A stretch of DNA of 36,316 nucleotides from Pseudomonadota bacterium (GTDB lineage: Bacteria > Pseudomonadota > Alphaproteobacteria > JACQOE01). This document shows positions 1 through 8,320 of this stretch, one piece after another (within the stretch, counting starts at the first letter, position 1; every line of letters begins with the position of its first letter). The position numbers were made by a program, and so were the translations under genes. The DNA lies in the NCBI GenBank assembly GCA_016202695.1, contig JACQOE010000028.1, forward strand, positions 1 to 36,316, read 5' to 3'. The notes below the pieces were generated by a model, which was not told the DNA's origin, did not search any database, and was given only the letters and a program-made list of their open reading frames with translations.

Positions 1-27
1 GCGGGAGCGGGCCGCGGGCGCCGGCGC

Positions 28-606
28 TCAGCCGGCGGGAGCGGGCCGGCACCAGCGCCCCGGCTCCCAGACGAGGTCGGCCCGGCCGTCATCGTTGGCC
101 GCCCGCGCGAGGACGAAGAGGAGGTCGGAGAGCCGGTTGAGGTAGGCGAGCACCGGCGCCCCCACCCGCTCGCGGGCGGCAAGCGCGACCACCGCCCGCT
201 CCGCCCGACGCACCGCCGTCCGCGCGAGATGGAGGTGCGCCGCGGCCGCGCTCCCGCCGGGAAGCACGAACGAGGCAAGCGGGGCGAGGCGGGCGTTGAC
301 CGCGTCGATCTCGGCCTCCAGGCGCCTGACCTGCGCCTCGCCCACGCGGAGCGCCCGGCGCCGGGCGCGGACGGGCACCGCCAGGTCGGCGCCGAGGTCG
401 AAGAGGTCGTTCTGCACCCGGGCCAGGCGCTCGGCCTCGATGGCATCGGAGAGCTGCGCGCGGGCGAGGCCGATCGCGGCGTTGGCCTCGTCCACCTCGC
501 CGATGGCGGCGATCCGCGGCGCCGACTTCCGCACCCGCCTGCCGTCGCCGAGCGAGGTTTCGCCCTTGTCCCCGCCGCGGGTGGTGATGCGATCGAGCTT
601 GACCAT
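28..606 (-). CDS. PduO-type cob(I)alamin adenosyltransferase
   Basis: This 192-residue protein is predicted to transfer the adenosyl group of ATP to cob(I)alamin, giving adenosylcobalamin in the cytoplasm. The N-terminus has the family's TRGGDKGETSLGDG phosphate-binding stretch (about residues 9-22) followed by an IGEVDEANAAIG helix. The C-terminal half has the LPGGS segment and the RTAVRRAERAVV helix that complete the PduO/MMAB active site. The length is normal for the family. The ATG at 606 begins directly before the conserved stretch; only a weak purine-rich site precedes it. The gene is divergent from the B12 uptake operon, which fits processing of imported corrinoid. The PduO family is recognised with confidence. 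A CobA-type enzyme is ruled out because its P-loop is absent. Confidence 0.93.
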   Translation of the reverse strand: MVKLDRITTRGGDKGETSLGDGRRVRKSAPRIAAIGEVDEANAAIGLARAQLSDAIEAERLARVQNDLFDLGADLAVPVRARRRALRVGEAQVRRLEAEIDAVNARLAPLASFVLPGGSAAAAHLHLARTAVRRAERAVVALAARERVGAPVLAYLNRLSDLLFVLARAANDDGRADLVWEPGRWCRPAPAG

Positions 607-643
607 GGCCGTCCCCGTCCTGAATCGCCGTCCCCGCTTGGCA

Positions 644-766
644 GTGTCTCATTTTGCCCTCATGCTTCGACAGACTCATGCTTCGACAGAGCTCAGCATG
701 AGGGCCTTGAAGATCCGCCTCACGCCTCAAGCCTGTCGAAGGTTGAGGCACTTCAAAATGAGTCAC
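644..766. repeat. Imperfect inverted-repeat element (REP/MITE-like)
   Basis: The outer arms at 644-656 and 754-766 are inverted copies agreeing at 12 of 13 positions. Further inside, CTTCGACAG occurs twice in tandem (about 665-673 and 681-689) and faces its complement CTGTCGAAG at about 733-741. The interior also carries short CTCATG/CATGAG palindromes. No reading frame is evident inside. It lies between the adenosyltransferase start and the cobalamin riboswitch, and its base composition is lower in GC than the flanks. This organisation resembles REP-doublet or small non-autonomous repeats, but no second copy is visible in this window, so the repeat-family assignment is inference. Confidence 0.55.
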
Positions 767-816
767 TACCCCCCGCTTCCGCTCTTGGGTGGCGCTCCGT
801 TCCCAGACTATACTCG

Positions 817-1000
817 GGGCGACGGTTCCGCGACTGCGGATCAAATGGGAACACGGTGAGGGCCCCGCGCGGGCCCGACTCCGCGGCTGCCCCCGCAACT
901 GTGAGCGGCGAGCCAGAGCCCCGAGCGTGCCACTGGGAAACCGGGAAGGCCGGGCGAAGGCGAGGACCCGCGAAGCCAGGAGACCTGCCGTCAAGCGTCG
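817..1000 (+). promoter_or_regulatory. Cobalamin (AdoCbl) riboswitch
   Basis: The leader ahead of the btuB-like gene carries the ordered conserved blocks of a cobalamin riboswitch: GGTTC near 824, ATGGGAACACGGTGAG at about 845-860, CCCGCAACTGTGAGC at about 892-906, GCCACTG near 929, CCGGGAAGGC near 941-950, and the B12-box AGCCAGGAGACCTGCC at 974-989. Known members bind adenosylcobalamin and lower expression of the downstream gene. Here the switch precedes the whole uptake operon, implying shut-off when corrinoid is plentiful. The exact ends are approximate, and the expression platform between 990 and 1089 was not resolved. Confidence 0.93.
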
Positions 1001-1089
1001 CCCAACCGCCTGCGGGGTGCCGGGTGGTGCGGACCTCCGTAGCGGCGATGCGGAACATGGTCTCGTGTCGTCGCCAAGGGGGGTCTGCC

Positions 1090-3129
1090 ATGAAGGGGAT
1101 ATCGCGTCGGTCCATCGTCGGAGGTCTGGCCGTCGCCGTCAGCGCGCTGGCGCCCATGGTCGCGCACGCCGAGCCGCCGGCGGTGCGCGCCGAGGAGGTG
1201 GTGGTCACCGCCACGCGCCTCACGCCCGGCCCGGCCGGGGCCTCGACCAGCGTGATCACGGCCGACGAGATCGCCCGCACGCCGGCGGCGACGCTCCCCG
1301 AGATTCTCGCCCTCACCCCCGGCGCCCAGGCCCGCGACCTCTACGGCGGCACCGGGGCGGCGCGGGCGAGCGTGGATCTCCGCGGCTTCGGCGCCACCGC
1401 CAAGGAGAACGCGCTGGTCCTTCTCGACGGGCGGCGGCTCAACGACATCGACCTCGCCCAGATCGACTACGCCAACATCCCGCGCGAGAGCATCGAGCGG
1501 ATCGAGGTGCTGCGCGGAAATGCCGGCGGCGTCCTTTACGGCGAGGGCGCGGTGGGGGGCGCGATCAACATCGTCACCAAGGAGGCGGCGCGCGAGGCGC
1601 CCGCGACCCGGGCCGCCCTGGCGCTCGGCTCCCATGCCCGGCGCGAAGCCACCGCCTCGACCGTGCAGGCGGCGGGACCGTGGTCGGCGAGCGCCTACGT
1701 GTCGGATCAGGAGGGTGCCGGCTACCGCCGCCACAACGACCTCCTGCAGCGGAACCTGATCGTCGACGTCCGCCGCACCGGCGAGGCGGCCGAGGCCTAC
1801 CTCAAGCTCGGTCGCGACGAGCAGCGCCTGAGCCTCCCCGGGGCGCGGCTGGTGACGGTGACGTCGAGCGAGATGATCTCCGACCGGCGGGGCGCCACCA
1901 CCCCCTTCGACTACGCCAACCAGGACGGCCTGGCGCTGAGCGGCGGCCTCGCCGCCCGCCTCGCGCCGGGGGCGCGGGTGGTGCTCGACGCCGGGATGCG
2001 CCGGAAGGAGCAGGCGGCCTCGCTCATCTCGCCCTTCGGCGGCGCGTTCGACGAGTACGTCGCCACCGGACTCACCACCTGGTCGCTGACCCCGCGCCTC
2101 ATGCTCGATACGGCGGTCGCCGGGCGATCCTTGAGCGCCGTCCTCGGCCTCGACTTCGGCTACGCCGACTACGAGTCCGACCGCAAGAACACCCTGAGCG
2201 CGCCGCCGGTCCACAGGTACGCCGGCATGCAGCGGACCGAGGCCCTCTACGCTCAGGGCACCCTCGCCCTCGCCCCCGCAACCGACCTCACGCTCGGCGC
2301 CCGGGTCATGCGGATGCGGGTGCGCGCGGGCGACATCTTCGATCCGAGCGCACCCACCGCCTTCGGCAGCGGCCACGAGGCCCTGCACGCAGGCGAGACC
2401 CACACCGCCGCGCTCCTTGGGATCGAGCACCGGCTCACGGACGCGCTCGCCGTCTTCGGGCACCTGGCGCAGAACGTCCGCCTGCCCACCATCGACGAGC
2501 GGATCGGCGGCCGGGGAGACACGACGCTCGACCTCGCCACGCAAACCTCGAAGGAGGCCGAGGCTGGCGCGCGGTTCGACGCCGGGAGGCTGTCGCTCCA
2601 GCTCGCCGCCTATGTCATGGACCTCGAGAACGAGCTGCACTTCGATCCGGTCGCATTCGTCAGCACCAACCTCGACCAGACCCGCCGCCACGGCGCCGAG
2701 GCCGAGGCCCGGTTCCGGCTCTCGGAAGCCCTGTCGCTCCGTGCCGCGCTGGCCGAGACGCGCTCGCGCTTTACCGCCGGCGAGTTCGACGGCAAGAACG
2801 TGCCGCTGGTCTCGCCGCACACCGCCAGCGCCGGGCTCGACTGGGCCTTCGCCGAGTGGGCGACGCTGGCCGCCACCGTTCGCTACGCCGCCGCCAAGTG
2901 GCTCGACAACGACGAGGGGAACGTGCAGCCCCGCATCCCCGGCTACGCCCTCGCCGACCTCAAGGTGAGCGGCGCGGTGGGCCGGCTGCGCTGGACGGCC
3001 GCGGTCAACAACCTGTTCGACACCGAGTACTTCAACTACGGGGTGGCGAGCGCCTTCACCCAGGGGCGCTACAATGCCTATCCCCTTCCCGGTCGCACGC
3101 TGTGGGTGAGCGCGGGGGTCGTGTTCTGA
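1090..3129 (+). CDS. btuB: TonB-dependent outer-membrane receptor, BtuB-like
   Basis: This 679-residue outer-membrane barrel receptor is predicted to import cobalamin or another corrinoid using TonB energy. An N-terminal signal peptide (about residues 1-25, ending AHA-EPP) is followed by a TonB-box-like EEVVVTATR. The plug domain shows LPEILALTPGAQ, the DLRGFG segment, LLDGRRLND and RIEVLRGN...GAVGGAINIVTK. The long beta-barrel region ends in an aromatic-containing strand finishing in VVF, typical for outer-membrane insertion. The ATG at 1090 is preferred because an AAGGGGGG site precedes it and it yields a clean signal peptide. An upstream in-frame ATG at 1048 has no such support. The riboswitch and the downstream btuFCD-like genes make corrinoid the likely substrate. 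Confidence 0.92.
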   Translation: MKGISRRSIVGGLAVAVSALAPMVAHAEPPAVRAEEVVVTATRLTPGPAGASTSVITADEIARTPAATLPEILALTPGAQARDLYGGTGAARASVDLRGFGATAKENALVLLDGRRLNDIDLAQIDYANIPRESIERIEVLRGNAGGVLYGEGAVGGAINIVTKEAAREAPATRAALALGSHARREATASTVQAAGPWSASAYVSDQEGAGYRRHNDLLQRNLIVDVRRTGEAAEAYLKLGRDEQRLSLPGARLVTVTSSEMISDRRGATTPFDYANQDGLALSGGLAARLAPGARVVLDAGMRRKEQAASLISPFGGAFDEYVATGLTTWSLTPRLMLDTAVAGRSLSAVLGLDFGYADYESDRKNTLSAPPVHRYAGMQRTEALYAQGTLALAPATDLTLGARVMRMRVRAGDIFDPSAPTAFGSGHEALHAGETHTAALLGIEHRLTDALAVFGHLAQNVRLPTIDERIGGRGDTTLDLATQTSKEAEAGARFDAGRLSLQLAAYVMDLENELHFDPVAFVSTNLDQTRRHGAEAEARFRLSEALSLRAALAETRSRFTAGEFDGKNVPLVSPHTASAGLDWAFAEWATLAATVRYAAAKWLDNDEGNVQPRIPGYALADLKVSGAVGRLRWTAAVNNLFDTEYFNYGVASAFTQGRYNAYPLPGRTLWVSAGVVF

Positions 3130-3136
3130 GCCGACG

Positions 3137-4015
3137 ATGACCAGACCCGGGCACAGCGGGGGGCCAAGGCGGAGCGGCGCCGCGATCCTCCTCGTCGCCC
3201 TCCTCCTCGCGCCGCCGGCCGCGGCCGCAGAGGCCCCGGCGCGGGTGGTCTCGCTCAACCTCTGCGCCGACCAGCTCGTTCTCTTGCTCGCCCGGCCGGG
3301 GCAGGTCGCGGCCCTCTCGCACCTCGCCCGCGACTCCCGCCTGTCGGCCTACGCGAACGAGGCGAAGGGATTTCCGGCGGTCGCGCCCGCGGCCGAGGAG
3401 GTCGTCCGCCTCGCCCCCGACCTGGTGATCGCCGGGCGCTACTCGCTCCGTCCCACCGTCGAGCTTCTCCGCCGTTTCCGGATCGCCGTGCTGGAGATCG
3501 ACCTCGCCCGCTCCTTCGCCGAGCTTCGCGACCAACTCCTCGCGGTCGGGCGCGCGCTGGGCCGCGGGGAGCGCGCCCGAGAGATCGCCGACGGGATCGA
3601 CGCCAGCCTCGCCCGGATCGGGCCGCAATCTCCGGCGATCGCGCCGACCGCGATCCTCTATCATCCCAACGGCTTCACCATGGGGCGGGGCACGCTCGCC
3701 GACGAGGTGCTGGCGCGGGCCGGATTCGCCAACCTCGCCGCCCGCCTCGGGATCGAGGGCTACGGCCGGCTGTCGCTCGAACGGCTGATTGCGGCCCATG
3801 CCGACGTGCTGGTGACGGAGGAGGAGTCGCGCGAGGCGCCGTCGCTCGCCAGCGAGGTGCTGGCCCACCCGGCGCTGCGCAAGGGCGGGCGGACGCCGAT
3901 CCGCATGGCGCTTCCCGGCGCCCTCTGGGCCTGCGCCAGCCCGGCTACGGTCGAGGCGGTCACCAGGCTCGCCGAGGCGCGCGCTCGCCTCTCGCGCGGA
4001 GCCCCCGCGCCATGA
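3137..4015 (+). CDS. btuF: Periplasmic corrinoid-binding protein, BtuF-like
   Basis: This 292-residue substrate-binding protein of an iron-siderophore/B12-type ABC importer has a signal peptide or N-terminal anchor in residues 1-32 (hydrophobic LLVALLLAPPAAAA). The class III binding-protein fold follows: RVVSLNLCADQLVLLL, then EEVVRLAPDLVIAG and the long connecting helix. It starts 7 bases after the receptor stop and its TGA overlaps the permease start (ATGA), so translation is probably coupled. The family is clear. The B12 assignment rests on the riboswitch and neighbours, not on substrate residues. Confidence 0.87.
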   Translation: MTRPGHSGGPRRSGAAILLVALLLAPPAAAAEAPARVVSLNLCADQLVLLLARPGQVAALSHLARDSRLSAYANEAKGFPAVAPAAEEVVRLAPDLVIAGRYSLRPTVELLRRFRIAVLEIDLARSFAELRDQLLAVGRALGRGERAREIADGIDASLARIGPQSPAIAPTAILYHPNGFTMGRGTLADEVLARAGFANLAARLGIEGYGRLSLERLIAAHADVLVTEEESREAPSLASEVLAHPALRKGGRTPIRMALPGALWACASPATVEAVTRLAEARARLSRGAPAP

Positions 4016-5001
4016 GGGCGCTGGTCCTCGCGCTCGTCCTCGCCGGCCTCGTCGGCCTGCTCGCGCTGGCCTCGCTCGGCGTCGGGCCGGTTCCGCTCGG
4101 CCCGGGCGGGGTGATCGCCGGCCTGTTCGATGCCTCGGGCTCGCCGGCGGCGATGATCGTGCAGGAGATCCGGCTTCCCCGCACGCTTCTGGCCATCCTG
4201 GTCGGCGCCTCGCTCGGGCTTTCGGGCGCGGCGCTCCAGGGGCTCCTTCTCAACCCGCTGGCCGAACCGGGGGTGGTGGGGGTCTCCGCCTCGGCCGCGT
4301 TCGGGGCGGTGATCGCGTTCTACTTCGGCCTCGCGAGCCTGCACCCGCTCGCCCTTCCCGTCGGCGGGATGGCGGGCGCCCTGGCAGCCGGGGCGGCGCT
4401 TCGCGCGCTCGCCGGGGCCGAGGGCTCGGCCCTGGCTCTGATCCTCGCCGGGGTGGCGGTGAACGCGCTCGCCGCCGCCCTCACCGCGCTCGCCCTCAAC
4501 CTCGCCCCGAGTCCCTACGCCGCGCTCGAGATCGTGTTCTGGATGATGGGCTCGCTCGCCGACCGGAGCCTGGTCCATGTCGGGCTGGCCGCGGCGCTGA
4601 TGGCGCCGGGCTGGGTGCTCATCGCCTCGGCGGCGCGCGGGCTGGACGCGCTGGCGCTGGGGCCCGAGGCGGCGCGGAGCCTCGGCGTCGGCCTCGCCCT
4701 CCTCAACTGGCGGGTGGTGGCGGGAACCGCGCTCGCGGTCGGCGCGGCGGTCTCGTTCACCGGCGGCATCGCCTTCGTCGGCTTGGTGGTGCCGCATCTC
4801 TTGCGCCCGCTCGTCGGCCATCGCCCGGGGCGTCTTCTCATGCCGAGCGCGCTCGGGGGCGCGGCGCTGCTGCTCGCCGCCGATCTCGCGGTGCGGCTGA
4901 TTCCCACCGCCGCCGAACTCAAGATCGGCGTCTTGACCGCGCTGATCGGCGCACCCTTCTTCCTCCGCCTCATCCTGGGCGCGCGGCGCACCCTCCCATG
5001 A
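4012..5001 (+). CDS. btuC: ABC transporter permease, BtuC/FecCD family
   Basis: This 329-residue inner-membrane permease has about nine to ten hydrophobic segments across its length. FecCD-family hallmarks are visible: IRLPRTLLAILVGASLGLSGAALQGLL near residues 55-80, NPLAEPGVVGVSASAAFGAV, the FWMMGSLAD segment, and GGIAFVGLVVPHLLRPLVGH near residues 245-265, which is the loop contacting the ATPase. It would form the translocation channel with BtuD for corrinoid handed over by BtuF. It overlaps btuF and btuD by four bases at both ends, as in a tightly coupled operon. Confidence 0.9.
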   Translation: MRALVLALVLAGLVGLLALASLGVGPVPLGPGGVIAGLFDASGSPAAMIVQEIRLPRTLLAILVGASLGLSGAALQGLLLNPLAEPGVVGVSASAAFGAVIAFYFGLASLHPLALPVGGMAGALAAGAALRALAGAEGSALALILAGVAVNALAAALTALALNLAPSPYAALEIVFWMMGSLADRSLVHVGLAAALMAPGWVLIASAARGLDALALGPEAARSLGVGLALLNWRVVAGTALAVGAAVSFTGGIAFVGLVVPHLLRPLVGHRPGRLLMPSALGGAALLLAADLAVRLIPTAAELKIGVLTALIGAPFFLRLILGARRTLP

Positions 5002-5789
5002 CCCGGATCGAGGCGGAAGGGGTGGAGGTCGCGCTCGGCGGGCGCAAGGTGCTCGCCGGCGCCGATCTCCGCCTCGCCGCCGGCGAGGTGGTCGGACTGG
5101 TCGGGCCCAACGGCGCCGGCAAGACGACCTGGCTTCGCGCCCTCGCCGGGCTGTTGCCCCTGAACGCGGGCGAGGTGCGGCTCGAGGGCCGGGCGCTTCT
5201 CGCCTGGTCGCGGCGCGAGCGGGCTCGCCGGCTTGCCTACCTGCCGCAGGACGCGCCCTGCCACTGGCCGATGCGGATCGGCGACGTGGTCATGCTCGGG
5301 CGGATGCCGCGCCTTCGCCCCTGGGTGGCGCCGGCGCGCGCCGACGAGGAGGCGGTGGCGCGCGCGCTCGCCGCGGTCGACGCCGCGCACCTCGCCGAGC
5401 GACGGATCGACTCGGTCTCGGCCGGCGAGCGGGCGCGGGTGATGCTCGCCCGCGCGCTTGCCGCCGAGCCCTCGGTGCTGCTCGCCGACGAGCCGGTGGC
5501 GGGGCTCGATCCCGGCCATCAGCTCAAGGTGATGCGGCTCCTGCGCGGGCTCGCGGCCGAGGGCCGGAGCGTTCTGGTGACGCTCCACGACCTCACCCAC
5601 GCGGTCCGCTTCTGCGACCGGCTGGTGTTGCTTTCGGGCGGACGGGTGCTGGCCGAGGGCCCGCCCGAGGACGTGCTCACGGCCGAGCGGCTGGCCGCCG
5701 CGTTCGCGGTCCGGGCCGAGTTCGGCCGGCGCGGCGGCGAGCCGTATCTGGTCCCCTGGGAGGGGATCGACGGCGATGGCCCGGGCTAG
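4998..5789 (+). CDS. btuD: ABC transporter ATP-binding protein, BtuD/FecE-like
   Basis: This 263-residue cytoplasmic ATPase powers the importer. Walker A is GPNGAGKTT (about residues 36-44), the Q-loop is near YLPQDAP, Walker B is VLLADEP followed by a GLDP D-loop, and the H-loop is VTLHDLTHA. The signature motif reads VSAGER rather than the canonical LSGGQ, a mild variant of the type also tolerated in B12/siderophore ATPases. The start overlaps the permease stop as ATGA, and the 3' end overlaps tonB by 14 bases. The order receptor-BtuF-BtuC-BtuD supports corrinoid import, although siderophore ATPases look alike. Confidence 0.9.
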   Translation: MTRIEAEGVEVALGGRKVLAGADLRLAAGEVVGLVGPNGAGKTTWLRALAGLLPLNAGEVRLEGRALLAWSRRERARRLAYLPQDAPCHWPMRIGDVVMLGRMPRLRPWVAPARADEEAVARALAAVDAAHLAERRIDSVSAGERARVMLARALAAEPSVLLADEPVAGLDPGHQLKVMRLLRGLAAEGRSVLVTLHDLTHAVRFCDRLVLLSGGRVLAEGPPEDVLTAERLAAAFAVRAEFGRRGGEPYLVPWEGIDGDGPG

Positions 5790-6696
5790 CGGGGGCGCGG
5801 CCCGGCTGGCGTTGGCGCTTGGCGCCTCGGCGCTCGTGCACGCCGGCGCCGTCGCCGGATTCGTCCTCACCCGCGAGGCGCGGGCGCCGAACCCGCGCGC
5901 GATCGCGGTCGAGCTGGTCGTGCTCGCGCCGGCGACTCCCGAGCCTCGGCCGGCGGCGCCGAGGCCAGATCCGGCACCCGCCGCCGCGGCGACGGTCGCC
6001 AAGGCCGAGGCGAGCCTCCGGGTCACGAGCCCGGGGGCAGGCCCGGCGACGGTCGCCCCCGCCTCCGCCCCGAGCGAGCCGCCGCCGGAGCCCCGTGGCG
6101 GGAGCGCGCGGCTCCCGGCACCCGGGCCGGCAAGCGAGGCCGCGCCGCCAGACCCGCCGCCGCATCCCCGCCGCAAGCCCGCGCCCCCGGCACCGACCCG
6201 CTTGCCGGCCCGCGCGGCCGAGCCCGAGGCGAGCCCACTCGTAACGGCAGTGGAGTCGGTGGCAGAGTGGCATGGAGACGTCGCCGCGCTTCCAAAGGAA
6301 AAACCGGTGTCGGGTCCGGGCGAACCGGCGGGCACCGGCACGGGCGAGTCGTTCGCCGGCCTCACGCCGGCGCCGCCGCCGGCCGGGGAGCGGGCCACCC
6401 CCGCGGCCATCGCCTACGCCGCCCCCGGCCTTCGCCGGGGCGGGGGCAACGCGCCTCCCCTCTACCCGGTGGCGGCGCGGCGGCGCGGGATCGAGGGCCG
6501 GGTGCTGCTCCGGGTCGAGGTTTCGCCCCAGGGGCGCGCAGCCGAGGTCGCGGTGATCGAGTCGAGCGGCCACGCCCTCCTCGACGAGGCGGCGCAGAGG
6601 GCGGTTTCGCGCTGGTCGTTCGAGCCGGCGCGCGCCGGCGGCGTGCCGGTTCCCGGCTCGATCGAGATCCCGGTCGTCTTTCGCCTCGGCGGTTAG
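5776..6696 (+). CDS. tonB: TonB-family energy transducer
   Basis: This 306-residue TonB-like protein has one N-terminal membrane anchor (about residues 10-31). A long Pro/Ala/Arg-rich periplasmic spacer runs over residues 45-215. The C-terminal TonB domain contains NAPPLYPVAARRRGIEG, VLLRVEVSPQG and SRWSFEPARAGGVPVPG. It would connect the proton motive force, via ExbB/ExbD encoded elsewhere, to the BtuB-like receptor. It is the last gene of the uptake operon and overlaps btuD by 14 bases, suggesting a TonB dedicated to this receptor. No exbBD lies nearby. Confidence 0.9.
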   Translation: MARASGGAARLALALGASALVHAGAVAGFVLTREARAPNPRAIAVELVVLAPATPEPRPAAPRPDPAPAAAATVAKAEASLRVTSPGAGPATVAPASAPSEPPPEPRGGSARLPAPGPASEAAPPDPPPHPRRKPAPPAPTRLPARAAEPEASPLVTAVESVAEWHGDVAALPKEKPVSGPGEPAGTGTGESFAGLTPAPPPAGERATPAAIAYAAPGLRRGGGNAPPLYPVAARRRGIEGRVLLRVEVSPQGRAAEVAVIESSGHALLDEAAQRAVSRWSFEPARAGGVPVPGSIEIPVVFRLGG

Positions 6697-6724
6697 GGAA
6701 GAAAAATCCCGCGGCCGGTGCCGC

Positions 6725-8299
6725 TCACTCCGCTGCCGCGGCCGGGGCCGTGTCGTCGGCGTCGCGGTAGAGGGTCGAGGGCTGGCCGTCGGGGATGCGA
6801 TGGTTCCGCCGCCAGATCTTCTCGTACTCGTCGATGTGGCGGTAGTCGAAGTTGAGCATCATGTCGCGCAGGCCCACCAGCTCGACGGCGTTGAAGTTGT
6901 GCGAGATGGTGGCCGAGATCTTGCTCGCGTCGCCGAGCTCGAACACGAACGCCTCGAGGTCGCCGCCGTACTGTTCGAGGATCGAGTCGCGGTAGACCGC
7001 GTACCACTCCGAGCCCGGATATGGAGTGGCGAAGTGGGGTTTGACCACGATCCCCAGCTCCTCCCACGCCTTCACGTTCTGGCGGATCGAGTCGAAGTCC
7101 TCGTTGGGGAAGCCGATGATCTGGTTCGGCACCGGGCGGATGCCCGCCTCCAGGGTCCAGAAGAAGCTGCGGATGTTGGTCTTCGGCGTCGCCCCCTTGC
7201 CGATCCGCTTCATCACGTGCGGGGCGAAGCTCTCATAGCCGTAGACCAGGTGCGAGCAGCCCGCCTCGCGCATCACCTTGAGAATCTCCTTGGTGCAGAG
7301 CGTGGCGTGGCTGGTGCCCGACCAGTGCACCCCGGTCCAGCCCTTCACCTCGCCCTTGTCGTCGTACTCGTACTTCGGCGCCAGACCGTACTCGTGCCAC
7401 AGCCGGCAGATCTCCTTCAGCCAGGTGCGGCCCGATGACTGGTCCATGGTCATCAGGTTCTCGTCGAGGAAGCCGATGAAGTTGACGCCGTAGCGGTCGT
7501 GGGCGTGGCGGGCGAGCCTCACCACGTACTCGGGACTGTGATAGCGGATGTGGCGGGTGTAGGTGCCGGGCTCGTCGAAGTGCACCTGCGTGCGGCCCTC
7601 GGCGTCGGTCTCGTAGCGCATGTCGCCGGCGATGCCGAGGTGGTAGCAGAAGCGGCAGATGAGCGAGCAGCCGTAGCTGGCGTTGATATCGAGCCGACGC
7701 GAGGCGAGCATCCCCTCCTCGGAGTAGAGCACCTCGCTGTTGGGGAAGTAAACCTCCTCGAGCGGGAACAGGTCCCAGGCCGGGAAGGGGAGCGAGTCGA
7801 GGTCGTGAAGGAGCGGCCGCTGGCCGGCCATGATCAGCCGGCCGCCCTCGCCGCGCGAGATGGTGCCGAGGACCGTGTGCCAGTCGCGCCGGCCCTCGTC
7901 GATCATCGACAGCATCTCGGGGAAGGTGACGAAAGCCTCGCCGACGACGCCCACGTCGACCTCGGGAAGCCAGGTCATCATCTCGTAGGGGAGCGAGGTG
8001 AGGATGCCGCCGCCGAGCACGATCGCCGACTCGGGGCAAACCTCGCGGGCGACCCGCACGATCCGCTTCACCGAGCCGTAGGTGGTGGTGATTCCGCCCA
8101 GACCGACCATGTCCCAGCGGTCGGCGGCCAGGACCTGGCGCAGCACCTCCTCGCCCGTCCGCCAGGCGTTCTGGTCGAACACCTGGACCAGGTGCCCCTT
8201 CTCGATCGCGATCGCGGCGAGAAGCGCGATCCCGTACGGCACGTGGCGCGGGACGTCCTCCTCGCGCACCACCGGGTTGATGAACAGGACCTTGGCCAT
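6725..8299 (-). CDS. B12-binding-domain radical SAM protein
   Basis: This is a 524-residue class B-type radical SAM enzyme. Residues 1-130 form a Rossmann-like cobalamin-binding domain, with KVLFINPV, VGLGGITTTYGSVKRI and IVLGGGILTSLPYE. The radical SAM core carries the CX3CX2C cluster ligands C211, C215 and C218 (GCSLICRFC). Downstream are a DENLMTMD-containing strand and a C-terminal region rich in His and Tyr. Relatives methylate unactivated carbons or rearrange ring systems; the substrate here is unknown. It is the last gene of a leftward unit, 21 bases after the MptE-like gene. A GGAGGGGG tract precedes the ATG. Its position beside the B12 uptake operon is suggestive but does not prove a functional link. 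Confidence 0.88.
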   Translation of the reverse strand: MAKVLFINPVVREEDVPRHVPYGIALLAAIAIEKGHLVQVFDQNAWRTGEEVLRQVLAADRWDMVGLGGITTTYGSVKRIVRVAREVCPESAIVLGGGILTSLPYEMMTWLPEVDVGVVGEAFVTFPEMLSMIDEGRRDWHTVLGTISRGEGGRLIMAGQRPLLHDLDSLPFPAWDLFPLEEVYFPNSEVLYSEEGMLASRRLDINASYGCSLICRFCYHLGIAGDMRYETDAEGRTQVHFDEPGTYTRHIRYHSPEYVVRLARHAHDRYGVNFIGFLDENLMTMDQSSGRTWLKEICRLWHEYGLAPKYEYDDKGEVKGWTGVHWSGTSHATLCTKEILKVMREAGCSHLVYGYESFAPHVMKRIGKGATPKTNIRSFFWTLEAGIRPVPNQIIGFPNEDFDSIRQNVKAWEELGIVVKPHFATPYPGSEWYAVYRDSILEQYGGDLEAFVFELGDASKISATISHNFNAVELVGLRDMMLNFDYRHIDEYEKIWRRNHRIPDGQPSTLYRDADDTAPAAAAE

Positions 8300-8320
8300 G
8301 GGCCGGTGCCCCCTCCCGCC

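Noticed and set aside
229-1089. Upstream extension of the btuB reading frame to 229
   Set aside because: The extension covers the antisense of the adenosyltransferase gene and the riboswitch; the signal peptide and ribosome site fix the start at 1090.
991-3258. A 755-codon open frame on the - strand opposite the BtuB-like gene
   Set aside because: It has no recognisable motifs and repetitive low-complexity composition; the + strand encodes an unmistakable TonB-dependent receptor.
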